Source: Methanobacteriota archaeon
GTDB lineage: Archaea > Thermoplasmatota > Poseidoniia > Poseidoniales > Poseidoniaceae
DNA length: 52,712 nt
NCBI GenBank assembly: GCA_002722615.1
Contig: PBMQ01000003.1
Span: 23,081 to 75,792, forward strand
Direction: 5' to 3'
Shown piece by piece: positions 25,774-34,249 of the stretch. The position numbers and the translations under genes are program-made. Within the stretch, counting starts at the first letter, position 1, and each line of letters starts with the position of its first letter. Under the pieces are notes generated by a model that was not told the origin of the DNA, ran no database searches, and saw only the letters and a list, made by a program, of their open reading frames with translations.

Positions 25774-26910
25774 ATGGATTCTTTTGCAGGTGATTTTTCG
25801 ACGTTGTGGAGTCTGAATAATCGTCCTCCAATCGAGCATTTGACGTGGGATTGGTGGTGGTGGCTTGTCATGCTTGACGATGAGACTCATCCTATGGCAG
25901 GGAAGCAATTGATGGTCCTATGGTCAACGAAAGAAAACGATGTTGTTCACATTAACGATGTAGAATGGAAACCAAAAGGAACACCAGGTTTCGATGTTGA
26001 AGGTGCTATTCAGATCGATGGTATGGTTTGTGCTTGGTGGTTTGATGGTTCTGTTATGCACGATGAAATTATTGCAAAGGTTTGTGACATGGTCGTTTTG
26101 CCCTCTGCGCATTCCTCATGGCCAGGTGTTGAAGGAGAAGGGGGTGGCGCTGTTGTCCCAATGCTGGAAGGTGATTGCTCGATGGGTATGCTTGCTGATC
26201 GATCACAATTCTGGTTGAATCTTGATCTTGAACACGAAGCAATTCAATCCGTACGATTGAAAATGACTCCGTGGAACCCTGCGATGTCAACTGCACGTGA
26301 GGCAACTGCCACGTATCTCGGATCACTTGGATACGATATTCTCCGCCTTCATGGAACCCGTGCAAGTGGTACCATCGATGGAGAGAACGTCAATGGGACT
26401 GCCTACTTCCAGAAGGTATGCGTTCAAGCACCGAGTGTCCCATGGTACTGGGGTGTGCTTCATTTCTCCGATGGATCTTACCTCGATTGGTTCCTCCCTC
26501 ACCTCTCCACAACAATCCTCAGCAGAGATGCCCGTGAATGGAAACGTCGTGACGTTTCTCATATTGCAGTGAGCCAAGGTGGCTTGTTTCACGATGCAAA
26601 GCATGGGCGTAGTGAACGGTTTCGAGTGGTGAGTGTGGACAAGGATCGTCAAGAGAACAATTTACCACGATTCATGATTCATCTCAAGAACGGTAGGACT
26701 TCAATTCGAGTCACTGTCCGTGCTGTCGCTCGAGCGTATTGGGATTTCCACCAACCAACACGAGGTGGAATTTGGTCCCATCTGACCTACAATGAGTACC
26801 CTCTTGAAGTCGAATCACTCGCTATTGAAGATGAACACGGATTGCGAGATGAATCGATGTACGATTGGATTCGGGGGAACGCAGAACACAGTTGGGGTCT
26901 GCTCCATTGA
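25774..26910 (+). CDS. Hypothetical protein, possibly CrtC/AttH-like lipocalin-type fold
   Basis: 378 residues, no signal peptide and no membrane helix. Trp-rich, beta-strand-rich sequence. The opening WDWWWWLVMLDD recalls the EWWY motif of AttH / hydroxyneurosporene synthase (CrtC-like) two-domain lipocalin folds, and several later strands end in Gly-Asp or Asp-Gly turns. This is only a resemblance; no catalytic residues can be named. It starts nine bases after the permease stop with GGTGA-N4-ATG that overlaps that stop codon, so it belongs to the same operon and may act on the transported compound. Confidence 0.6.
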   Translation: MDSFAGDFSTLWSLNNRPPIEHLTWDWWWWLVMLDDETHPMAGKQLMVLWSTKENDVVHINDVEWKPKGTPGFDVEGAIQIDGMVCAWWFDGSVMHDEIIAKVCDMVVLPSAHSSWPGVEGEGGGAVVPMLEGDCSMGMLADRSQFWLNLDLEHEAIQSVRLKMTPWNPAMSTAREATATYLGSLGYDILRLHGTRASGTIDGENVNGTAYFQKVCVQAPSVPWYWGVLHFSDGSYLDWFLPHLSTTILSRDAREWKRRDVSHIAVSQGGLFHDAKHGRSERFRVVSVDKDRQENNLPRFMIHLKNGRTSIRVTVRAVARAYWDFHQPTRGGIWSHLTYNEYPLEVESLAIEDEHGLRDESMYDWIRGNAEHSWGLLH

Positions 26911-26988
26911 CAGAATGAAGTTCTCTAGCCCCTCATACCAGCAAAGGGCTTATGTGCTTGTGTTGTGAGAACCAACCGGGTCAACAAC

Positions 26989-28029
26989 ATGAGTGACGAT
27001 GAGAGTCAAAACGAAGAAGCCGAGAAAACAGAAACAATCGTCTCTGAAAATTCCGACGAATCATCAAATGCAGATGCGATGAAAAACCGTTTCAAATTGA
27101 TTGAAGGAGAAGAAGTTCTCTTGACAAAATCTCCGAGCCCACTCGGATTTATGGGAATGTACTTCCTCGGAATCATCGTTTTTGCCGTTCATCTGGTGTT
27201 TTGGAAACCCGACTCGCTTCTCAATGACAACTCCGGTGGATTTGCTAAATTCCTCGTTTGGGTTATGGAACTCGGAGGTTCAAAACTTCCGTTTGGTTTC
27301 GTTTTGGTTATGGCTACCATCACTTGGTTTAATCGAATGCTAAACACATCTACCTCTGGTAAGTGGGTTACGATTTGGTTGTTGCTTGCAACGCTCGCAC
27401 CAGTTTTAATCCAACTTGATGGTTTGATTGCATTGATCCGTGATCTGTTCTCCGATGCGGATGTCGAACCGTTCCTTGGTTTCAAGTACAATTTCCTCGT
27501 GGCAGGCCTCGTCATGACATTCACCTATTGGGCTTTGGTCTTCTATTACCAACGCAGTTTCGATTATGCGATTACCAGTAACGCTGTGATCTTCAAGCAC
27601 TCATTCCTCTTGAGTCGTGCTCACCGTCGAATTCTTTTCGATCGAATTTCCGAAGTTCAGGTTGAACGCACTCCATTCGGAACGATGACAGGCTTTGCCA
27701 CTCTCACAATTCTCACAGACTCCGGTGTTGGTATCGTCGAGGAATCTGTTGGTGGAAGTGTCGGTGTGTCTCCGAACCTGCCTGAAAAGGCGGATGATAC
27801 GTCGGTCGAAAAAGCAGGGAAGAGTCTCTTGAAGTCGTTTTTTGCTCTGATGTTTTACCAACGAACAATTCGAACAGTTCGCCCTGATCCGAAACATTGT
27901 TTCTACAAGATTCGTGGCTGGGAAGATACCAAAACGCTGTTGAATGAAATGCATAAAAAGCACAGCCAATCAACAAAATTGGACAATCTTGCTGATATTC
28001 TCACGCAAGCAAACGAAGGACAAGAATGA
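26989..28029 (+). CDS. Membrane protein with bacterial PH-like (bPH2) domain
   Basis: 346 residues from ATG 26989 (a GTG at 26965 would add eight). An acidic N-terminal lead of about 40 residues precedes four membrane segments (about 50-70, 90-107, 120-140 and 165-185), then a bPH2/DUF304-type domain: YAITSNAVIFKHSFLLSRAHRRILFDRISEVQVER and GFATLTIL. A second hydrophilic stretch of about 100 residues ends the protein. PH-like membrane proteins of the YdbS/YdbT group are linked to envelope functions; the role here is unknown. Confidence 0.8.
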   Translation: MSDDESQNEEAEKTETIVSENSDESSNADAMKNRFKLIEGEEVLLTKSPSPLGFMGMYFLGIIVFAVHLVFWKPDSLLNDNSGGFAKFLVWVMELGGSKLPFGFVLVMATITWFNRMLNTSTSGKWVTIWLLLATLAPVLIQLDGLIALIRDLFSDADVEPFLGFKYNFLVAGLVMTFTYWALVFYYQRSFDYAITSNAVIFKHSFLLSRAHRRILFDRISEVQVERTPFGTMTGFATLTILTDSGVGIVEESVGGSVGVSPNLPEKADDTSVEKAGKSLLKSFFALMFYQRTIRTVRPDPKHCFYKIRGWEDTKTLLNEMHKKHSQSTKLDNLADILTQANEGQE

Positions 28030-28079
28030 ACCGTTGTGTTCAAGAACCCCAAATTTTTGCCAAGACCGGAGAGAGCAAT

Positions 28080-28598
28080 ATGAGCGACGATGTTATGGCA
28101 GATGCAATGGAATTATTCCGTTCAGGCGATTTGAAAGGAGCGGTCGAAAACCTTGATGGAAAACTTCGATCTAACCGTGACAACGCTATCCTTCAACACA
28201 CCTTTGCTGAATTTGCAAACATGCTCAATATGGAGGAACAAGAAGATGTTGTTCCAGGTACCAAAATCATGATGTCGTACAAGAAAGCGATGGAACTTGA
28301 CGAAGAGAACGATGAATACATTGCAGATTTCGCCTCCTTTGCACTCGAATGTCGTCGTGTCCCACAAGCTGTCAAGGAATTCCAACGATACAGCCGTCGC
28401 CTCGAAATGGCTGATATCCCTACAGACGATGTTCTTTACATGGCTGCACGAAATATTGTTGACACCATTGAAGTCATCGATCCAGAAAAGGCGAATCCAA
28501 TGGTTCAACCCTGGGTCAAGCAGGCTCTGATTTGGGCAGTCGGCGGATTGGGATACACACCCGAGGAAGCAGCTGCACTCCTCACCTCTGAAGATTGA
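28080..28598 (+). CDS. TPR-like helical repeat protein
   Basis: 172 residues from ATG 28080, chosen because GGAGAG stands six bases before it; an upstream ATG at 28026 overlaps the previous gene but has a weaker site. The protein is all helical, with pairs resembling tetratricopeptide repeats: AMELFRSGDLKGAVENLDG, then a helix pair ending in AMELDEENDEYIADFASFA, and a third pair. Soluble, acidic. Likely a protein-binding adaptor; no partner can be named. Confidence 0.7.
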   Translation: MSDDVMADAMELFRSGDLKGAVENLDGKLRSNRDNAILQHTFAEFANMLNMEEQEDVVPGTKIMMSYKKAMELDEENDEYIADFASFALECRRVPQAVKEFQRYSRRLEMADIPTDDVLYMAARNIVDTIEVIDPEKANPMVQPWVKQALIWAVGGLGYTPEEAAALLTSED

Positions 28599-28607
28599 GG
28601 TCCACCC

Positions 28608-29528
28608 ATGTCCGATGCAGAAACTCGTCTGCACTTTCGTATTGGCTACCTTGGTGATGCATTTCATGGAAGTCAAATTCAACCTGACGTACGTACTGTT
28701 CAAGGAGAATTGATTCGAGCCTTCCAAAAACTTGGATGGATTTCAAAAAATGAAGATGGTCACAATCTTGTTCTCTCAAGCCGAACCGATGCAGGAGTTC
28801 ATGTCAGACTCAACGGAGGAACGGTCCGAGTTGCTTCCTCACTTTGGGATAGTATTACTCCGCGGAAGTTTGTACGAGCGGTTGATGACATACTCCCAGA
28901 TGAGATTGCCTTTCTCGATGTACGTGCGGTCGATTCGGAATGGAATCCACGCATGGCAGTCCATCGCATATATCGATACAGATTGGAGGGTATTGAATTT
29001 TGGAAGGACCCCGGGGAAGAGTTTTCCCAATGGCTAAAACTGTTTGAAGGGACCTATGATGCCCGAAACTTTGCCCGACTTGAACCAGGAAAAAATCCTA
29101 TCCGATCCATCAAATCATGCACTCCTTGGATTATTGATGGCCGTACTGTTGGATTCCAAATCATTGGAGAGGCCTTTCTCTGGAATCAGGTTCGACGTAC
29201 AGCTATGGCTCTCCAACTTCTAACGCTTGGTGAAATTACTCCTGAGGATGTCCGCAATGCAATTCAGAATCCAGATGTAGAGGTTGACTTTGGAGTCGCA
29301 CCTCCCGATTGGCTGATCCTGTGGGGCGTTGAATGGGAAGACTCTCCAATTCCAGAAACAGATGAATCGAATTGTCGATTTTCACGACCTCCAATTCCAA
29401 GCAGAGAAGCAGAACGAACCATGCGCAAACGTTGGCGTCAAAGTGCACGAATGGAGATGAAAACGCTTCTTTACACCGAATGGATGCATTTGGGTCAGTT
29501 GCCTGTAGCGTACCATCACTCGAACTGA
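28608..29528 (+). CDS. truA: tRNA pseudouridine(38-40) synthase TruA
   Basis: 306 residues. TruA converts uridines 38-40 of the tRNA anticodon arm to pseudouridine. The catalytic Asp is D61 in SSRTDAGVHV, and the partner segments YRYRLEG, FLWNQVRRTAMAL and the N-terminal YLGDAFHGSQIQ are present. The C-terminal 50 residues are charged and extend beyond the usual length. The start overlaps a ribosome site formed with the upstream stop (TGAGGT), so it is co-transcribed with the TPR gene. Confidence 0.94.
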   Translation: MSDAETRLHFRIGYLGDAFHGSQIQPDVRTVQGELIRAFQKLGWISKNEDGHNLVLSSRTDAGVHVRLNGGTVRVASSLWDSITPRKFVRAVDDILPDEIAFLDVRAVDSEWNPRMAVHRIYRYRLEGIEFWKDPGEEFSQWLKLFEGTYDARNFARLEPGKNPIRSIKSCTPWIIDGRTVGFQIIGEAFLWNQVRRTAMALQLLTLGEITPEDVRNAIQNPDVEVDFGVAPPDWLILWGVEWEDSPIPETDESNCRFSRPPIPSREAERTMRKRWRQSARMEMKTLLYTEWMHLGQLPVAYHHSN

Positions 29529-29552
29529 GTAGTTGCATGAAGTTCCGTGGCG

Positions 29553-29558
29553 TTTAAG
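29553..29558 (+). promoter_or_regulatory. TATA-like box of the maltodextrin operon
   Basis: TTTAAG centred 26-27 bases before the ATG at 29582, the leaderless spacing. It lies in the only spacer ahead of the five-gene transport and amylase operon. Confidence 0.45.
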
Positions 29559-29581
29559 TTTGCACAATTCAAGGCCACTGC

Positions 29582-32200
29582 ATGCTCGGGATTGCGCAAG
29601 GGCCTTCCATTCGGAAACGCCTTCTCGCAATGGGGATTTTTTTGCTGATTTTGTTATCCGGTTGTCTTGGCAATAACCAGCAATCGTCCGACCAAGAATC
29701 AACGGATGGAACAATCACATTAGATGTATGGCACACGTTTGCAGCTGAAAGTAAAGAGGAAGAGGTGTTTCTCAATTCCATTAATTCATTCCAAAATGCA
29801 TATCCAAACGTTACCGTCGATGTCACAATGGTTCCGTTTGGTAATGCAGACCAATTGTTCATGACCGCAGCTCAAGGAGGGCAAGCCCCTGATTTGATGC
29901 GCCTGTCGAGCGATCAACTCGGCGCTATTGGTGAAGTCCGCGTTGACGGTTTCCCATTATTGGAAGATTTACGTCCACATCTCACTCCTCAGGATCGAGA
30001 CCTGTTTGAAGAACGAGCGTTGCAAGCAATGCGCTATGGTGATGCTCTGTATGGCATTCCAGCAAGTCAAGATTGTCTTTCATTGATTTACAACAAGGCT
30101 CTCTTCGATGCCCAAGGTATTGCATATCCCGATACAACATGGACTGAGCAAGACCTTCTTCAAGCGGCTCAAAGTCTGACGTACCAAGACGTTCAAGGGT
30201 TGGCAATACCAATTAAATCGGCTTATTGGTGGTTCCCTATTCAAGAAGGATTTGGAGGCACATTGTTTGATGAAAACGGGAATCCATCCCTCGATTCGAA
30301 CGGGTCGAGTGAAGCAATGCGCTGGATGCTTGACCTTGAACTTGAACATGAAGTGGTTGCAACAGGAACACAAATTGAGGGGATGAAGAATCAGTTTATC
30401 TCTTCAAAAGCAGCCATGATTTTCGATGGACCTTGGAATTGGGCGACGTATGAAGCAAGTCGATTGAACATTGGCCAAACGCTGTTGCCTCTTGTGGAGG
30501 ATTCGGGAGAACGCATGTCTCCGCTTGTAACATACAAGGGTTGGACTGTTAGCAAACAGAGTGAAAGCAAAGTAGCATCGACCGAATTGGCTTTGTGGCT
30601 CTCATCAGAAGACGTTCAGAAGGAATTCGCGGTTGAAACCTACACCATGCCTACACACGTTGCTCTTGAAGCGGATAATGAAATCATCGAGGATGAGGTC
30701 CTTTCTGGATTCCTGGAACAAACCAAGGTAGGAACTCCTGCTCCGACAACACGCGCAATGTCGTTGGTTTACGACCCACTCTCGACTGCCTTCGAACAAG
30801 CATACTCTGGAATCGCTACGACAAATGGAGCGCTGTCTGGAGCAAACCAACAACTTGAGGAACAGATTGATTCTCTCTCTCGAGCGGACCCATTCCCTCT
30901 TGCAGAGGGTTATCGTAGCATTACGATTGAATTTACGTCAACGAATGCTACGGAATACGAAATATTCGTTGATGGTGAGCTGCATACTCAATTGCGTCAA
31001 AACACCACAGATCCTGGTGTAATACTCGACTATGATTCGTGCACATCGAACGAAGTGGAACTGCTTCAAATTGGTCAGATTCGGCTTTTCACACCCACGA
31101 TGTCACTCATTCAGTGTGATTTGACCGGAATGGTGCCTGATCAAGAACATCTCATCGAAGTATTCGGAGATGATGCCCTTGTTTTCTCTACTATTCAACG
31201 AACCAATGTAGCTGATGAACGACCAGAATCAGGTGACACTTCTCCAGTGCTGTTTGCTCTTGGAGCGATTGTACTTTCACTCATTGCATTGCTCAGTTTT
31301 GCAAAATGGAACGATGCCAAACAAGGTCGAACGCAATCTAAATTTGCTCACTATTATGTGGCTCCTGCCCTGTTAGCATTAGCCGTTTTGACGTTTTATC
31401 CTGTCCTGTATGGCTTCTGGCTGGCATTTACGGATGCAAATCAAACGCAGTTGGGTGATCAATCATTCATTGGTTTGGACAACTTCTGGGAAGTCTTTTC
31501 ATCGGATGGATTCCTTCGAGTTACATTGTTTACGCTTGTATGGACCGTACTCAATGTTACTGCACATATTGGCATCGGCTTGTTCCTCGCATTGCTTTTA
31601 CATCGCAGCAAGATCCGCGGAAAAGTAGCATATCGCACTCTTCTTCTCTTGCCATGGGCGGTGCCATCCTACATCTCTGTCTTGGTTTGGAGAGGTATGT
31701 TCCAACCTGATGGGTTTATTAACGATCTTTTGGGAACAAACATCGATTTCCTGTCCGATCCAACAGGAGCCCAAGTCGTTGTCATTCTAGTCAACATTTG
31801 GCTCGGAGTACCCTTCATGATGATGTCCATCAGTGGTGCACTGCAGTCTCTCCCTCGTGACATGTATGAAGCTGCAGAAGTGGATGGAGTTTCGGGATGG
31901 AAAGCGTTCCAACACCTGACCTTGCCAAATCTGCGCAGTGCATTGGTTCCACTATCTCTCCTTGGATTTATTTGGACCTTCAACATGTTCAATGTCATTT
32001 ACCTCATGACAGACGGCGGTCCGAATTTGTACTTTGGAGAGCCGGGTCAAACGGATATTCTCATTACCTACGTTTACGATGTTGCCTTTAGAGAGGGTGC
32101 TTATGGTGTTGCAGCCGCTTGGTCTGTCATCATCTTCATGATGCTGTTCGCCTTCTCTTGGTATTACATGAAGCAAACCAATGCAACGGAGGCGGTCTGA
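29582..32200 (+). CDS. Fused maltodextrin ABC transporter: lipoprotein binding protein plus MalF-like permease
   Basis: 872 residues joining two normally separate subunits. Residues 1-28 are a lipoprotein signal ending in LLSGC (C28). About 45-465 is a family 1 solute-binding domain (DVWHTFAAESKEEE, APDLMRLSSDQ, YGIPASQDCLSLIYNK, AAMIFDGPWNW). A linker domain of about 100 residues follows, then a helix near 570-590, and from about 605 a MalF-type permease with the EAA loop YEAAEVDGVSGWKAFQHLTLP. The order would tether the binding protein outside the membrane next to its own translocation pore. Maltodextrin is inferred from the adjacent amylases, MalG and MalK homologues. The next gene starts within the stop codon (TGATG). 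Confidence 0.92.
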   Translation: MLGIAQGPSIRKRLLAMGIFLLILLSGCLGNNQQSSDQESTDGTITLDVWHTFAAESKEEEVFLNSINSFQNAYPNVTVDVTMVPFGNADQLFMTAAQGGQAPDLMRLSSDQLGAIGEVRVDGFPLLEDLRPHLTPQDRDLFEERALQAMRYGDALYGIPASQDCLSLIYNKALFDAQGIAYPDTTWTEQDLLQAAQSLTYQDVQGLAIPIKSAYWWFPIQEGFGGTLFDENGNPSLDSNGSSEAMRWMLDLELEHEVVATGTQIEGMKNQFISSKAAMIFDGPWNWATYEASRLNIGQTLLPLVEDSGERMSPLVTYKGWTVSKQSESKVASTELALWLSSEDVQKEFAVETYTMPTHVALEADNEIIEDEVLSGFLEQTKVGTPAPTTRAMSLVYDPLSTAFEQAYSGIATTNGALSGANQQLEEQIDSLSRADPFPLAEGYRSITIEFTSTNATEYEIFVDGELHTQLRQNTTDPGVILDYDSCTSNEVELLQIGQIRLFTPTMSLIQCDLTGMVPDQEHLIEVFGDDALVFSTIQRTNVADERPESGDTSPVLFALGAIVLSLIALLSFAKWNDAKQGRTQSKFAHYYVAPALLALAVLTFYPVLYGFWLAFTDANQTQLGDQSFIGLDNFWEVFSSDGFLRVTLFTLVWTVLNVTAHIGIGLFLALLLHRSKIRGKVAYRTLLLLPWAVPSYISVLVWRGMFQPDGFINDLLGTNIDFLSDPTGAQVVVILVNIWLGVPFMMMSISGALQSLPRDMYEAAEVDGVSGWKAFQHLTLPNLRSALVPLSLLGFIWTFNMFNVIYLMTDGGPNLYFGEPGQTDILITYVYDVAFREGAYGVAAAWSVIIFMMLFAFSWYYMKQTNATEAV

Positions 32201-33447
32201 TGACAACCTCTGTTGACATGCGTTCTTGGTATGTTCCAGTTGAGATCATCACCCTCAGGCGTTGGGTTGTTGCAGCATTCATCGTCAATGTATTGCTTCT
32301 GACCGTCGATTATCTTCGAGCAGATTCCGAGCTTCTTGTCCTCGGTGGTCTCAGTTGTCTGTTGTTTGCGTCTCTTCGTGCATCGCTTCCGGAAGTCAAC
32401 AACGAGGCTCGTCGAAATCTCTCACTTTTCATTAGCGCAGTCCTGCTTGGAATCGCTTCCTATCGGATACTCATTGTCGAGCTAACCCTCTTCAACATCT
32501 GGATTCACTGTTGGGCTCTCATACCATCTGGATTGTCATTGTATTGGTTGTCTGGACGACCAGTGACAGTGTGGACTTCGAGGAAACTCTCTGATTCAGC
32601 CATTGAATTCGGGTTGATGCGAAATGCACAATTGACCAAGAAATTTGAGGAGACTTCAACACACATCACGCTCCTGCACTTTGTTGCGATTACAGTTGTT
32701 CCGTTAATTTGGATTATCGACATTGCATTCTCAGAAGGCAATGCCCTCGGAGGTCAGATTGGTGATTCGTTCACAACCGAACATTTCTCCAAAATACTCA
32801 ATGGAGAGTCCTTCTGGATTTGGTTCAGAAATTCGCTGATTGTCAGTGTAGGCACTGCATTGTTGGGCCTTTTCATCGCTATACCTGCAGGGTATGCGTT
32901 CAGTCGTTACAAATTTACAGGGCGAGATGCATCCATGTTTTCTTTCCTCTTGGTCCAAATGTTTCCTGGAATCATTATTCTCGTCCCTTACTTTTTGGTC
33001 ATGAAAACCCTTGGTCTTTTGAACTCCCACCTTGGACTGATTCTCGCATACTGTGTAACTGCATTGCCGTTGTGCGTTTGGATGTTGAAAGGATTCTTTG
33101 ACACAATTCCTCGGGAACTTGAAGAGGCGGCCGCTCTCGATGGATGCAACCAATTCCAAGTGTTCACCAAGGTTGTTCTTCCCCTGTCCACGCCTGCAAT
33201 CGCTGTGACAGCACTGTTCAGTTTCCTCGCTGCATGGAATGAATTCCTTCTTGCACTAACGTTCAATACGTCGAATGACATGTACACGCTTCCTGTTGGA
33301 TTAGCATCTCTTATCTCTTCAACAGGTCAAGCATGGGGTGATTTCGCAGCTGCGAGTCTTTTAGTGAGCCTCCCAGTTGCCTTGCTATTCCTCTTCTTCC
33401 AGAAATTTTTGATCGATGGATTATCAGCGGGCGGAGTCAAAGGGTGA
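32200..33447 (+). CDS. Maltodextrin ABC permease, MalG-like, with extra N-terminal helices
   Basis: 415 residues from ATG 32200, which overlaps the previous stop and follows GGAGGCGGT. The C-terminal 260 residues are a MalG-type permease domain with about six helices and the EAA loop LEEAAALDGCNQFQVFTKVVLP; MalG itself is about 295 residues. The first 150 residues add about four membrane segments not needed for MalG. Pairs with the permease half of the fused upstream protein. Its last residues overlap the frame leading into the ATPase gene. Confidence 0.9.
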   Translation: MTTSVDMRSWYVPVEIITLRRWVVAAFIVNVLLLTVDYLRADSELLVLGGLSCLLFASLRASLPEVNNEARRNLSLFISAVLLGIASYRILIVELTLFNIWIHCWALIPSGLSLYWLSGRPVTVWTSRKLSDSAIEFGLMRNAQLTKKFEETSTHITLLHFVAITVVPLIWIIDIAFSEGNALGGQIGDSFTTEHFSKILNGESFWIWFRNSLIVSVGTALLGLFIAIPAGYAFSRYKFTGRDASMFSFLLVQMFPGIIILVPYFLVMKTLGLLNSHLGLILAYCVTALPLCVWMLKGFFDTIPRELEEAAALDGCNQFQVFTKVVLPLSTPAIAVTALFSFLAAWNEFLLALTFNTSNDMYTLPVGLASLISSTGQAWGDFAAASLLVSLPVALLFLFFQKFLIDGLSAGGVKG

Positions 33448-33451
33448 GAAT

Positions 33452-34249
33452 ATGGTGAATGTAGAATTTAATGGAGTACACAAACAATTTGATGACGGCT
33501 TTACAGCCGTGCAAAACCTCTCATTGGAAATCAAGGACAAGGAATTCCTTGTCCTGTTGGGTCCATCAGGTTGCGGTAAATCAACAACACTGCGAATGCT
33601 AGCAGGTTTGGAAGATGTAACGGATGGGAAAATCATGATCGATGGAATGGTCGTGAATCACTTGCCTGCAGGTGCGCGAGGACTTGGTATGGTATTCCAA
33701 TCGTATGCATTGTATCCGCACATGACGATTAAAGACAACCTCTCATTTGGTCTTCGAATGATGAAGGGTTCAGACAAATTGGATGAACAAGAGATTCAAT
33801 CCAGAGTCGATGAAATTGCAGACCTTCTCGACCTGAGTCAACATCTTCAGAAGAAACCGAAGGAACTCAGCGGTGGTCAACGACAACGTGTTGCACTCGG
33901 GCGTGCTCTTGTTCGTCGCCCGAAGGTCCTCTTAATGGATGAACCACTGTCAAATCTTGATGCTGAACTTCGTCATCAAATGCGAAATGAAATCCGACGT
34001 TTACACGATGAGCTTGGAACCACGACCATTTATGTCACTCACGATCAAATCGAAGCTATGACGCTTGCAGACCGGATTGCCATTCTCAATAATGGGGAGT
34101 TGCAACAACACTGCGCACCGCTGGAGGCCTATCACAACCCTGCAAACGATTTCGTGCGGTCTTTCCTGTGCAAACACATTGATGATTTGGTACAGACCGC
34201 CAATTCATTGTTCAACAATCCAAGCACATCTTCGGAGGATTCGGAATGA
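33452..34249 (+). CDS. MalK-like ABC ATPase, short form
   Basis: 265 residues from ATG 33452, chosen because GGTGA (33443-33447) stands exactly four bases before it. Walker A GPSGCGKST, signature LSGGQRQRVALGRAL, Walker B VLLMDEPLSNLD and VTHDQIEAMTL are intact and are of the CUT1 sugar type. MalK/MsmX proteins are normally about 370 residues; this one stops soon after the nucleotide-binding domain, so the OB/TOBE regulatory domain is almost entirely missing. It would energise the fused permease and MalG-like subunits. Ends in an ATGA overlap with the amylase. Confidence 0.92.
   Translation: MVNVEFNGVHKQFDDGFTAVQNLSLEIKDKEFLVLLGPSGCGKSTTLRMLAGLEDVTDGKIMIDGMVVNHLPAGARGLGMVFQSYALYPHMTIKDNLSFGLRMMKGSDKLDEQEIQSRVDEIADLLDLSQHLQKKPKELSGGQRQRVALGRALVRRPKVLLMDEPLSNLDAELRHQMRNEIRRLHDELGTTTIYVTHDQIEAMTLADRIAILNNGELQQHCAPLEAYHNPANDFVRSFLCKHIDDLVQTANSLFNNPSTSSEDSE

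Noticed and set aside
28122-28727. 201-residue minus-strand frame across the TPR-like gene and the start of truA
   Set aside because: Antisense to two genes with coding evidence; composition is that of a shadow.
32119-32200. Upstream start for the MalG-like gene
   Set aside because: The extra 27 residues are His- and Cys-rich and lie inside the permease end of the previous gene; ATG 32200 has GGAGGCGGT before it and overlaps the stop as in other operon joints.
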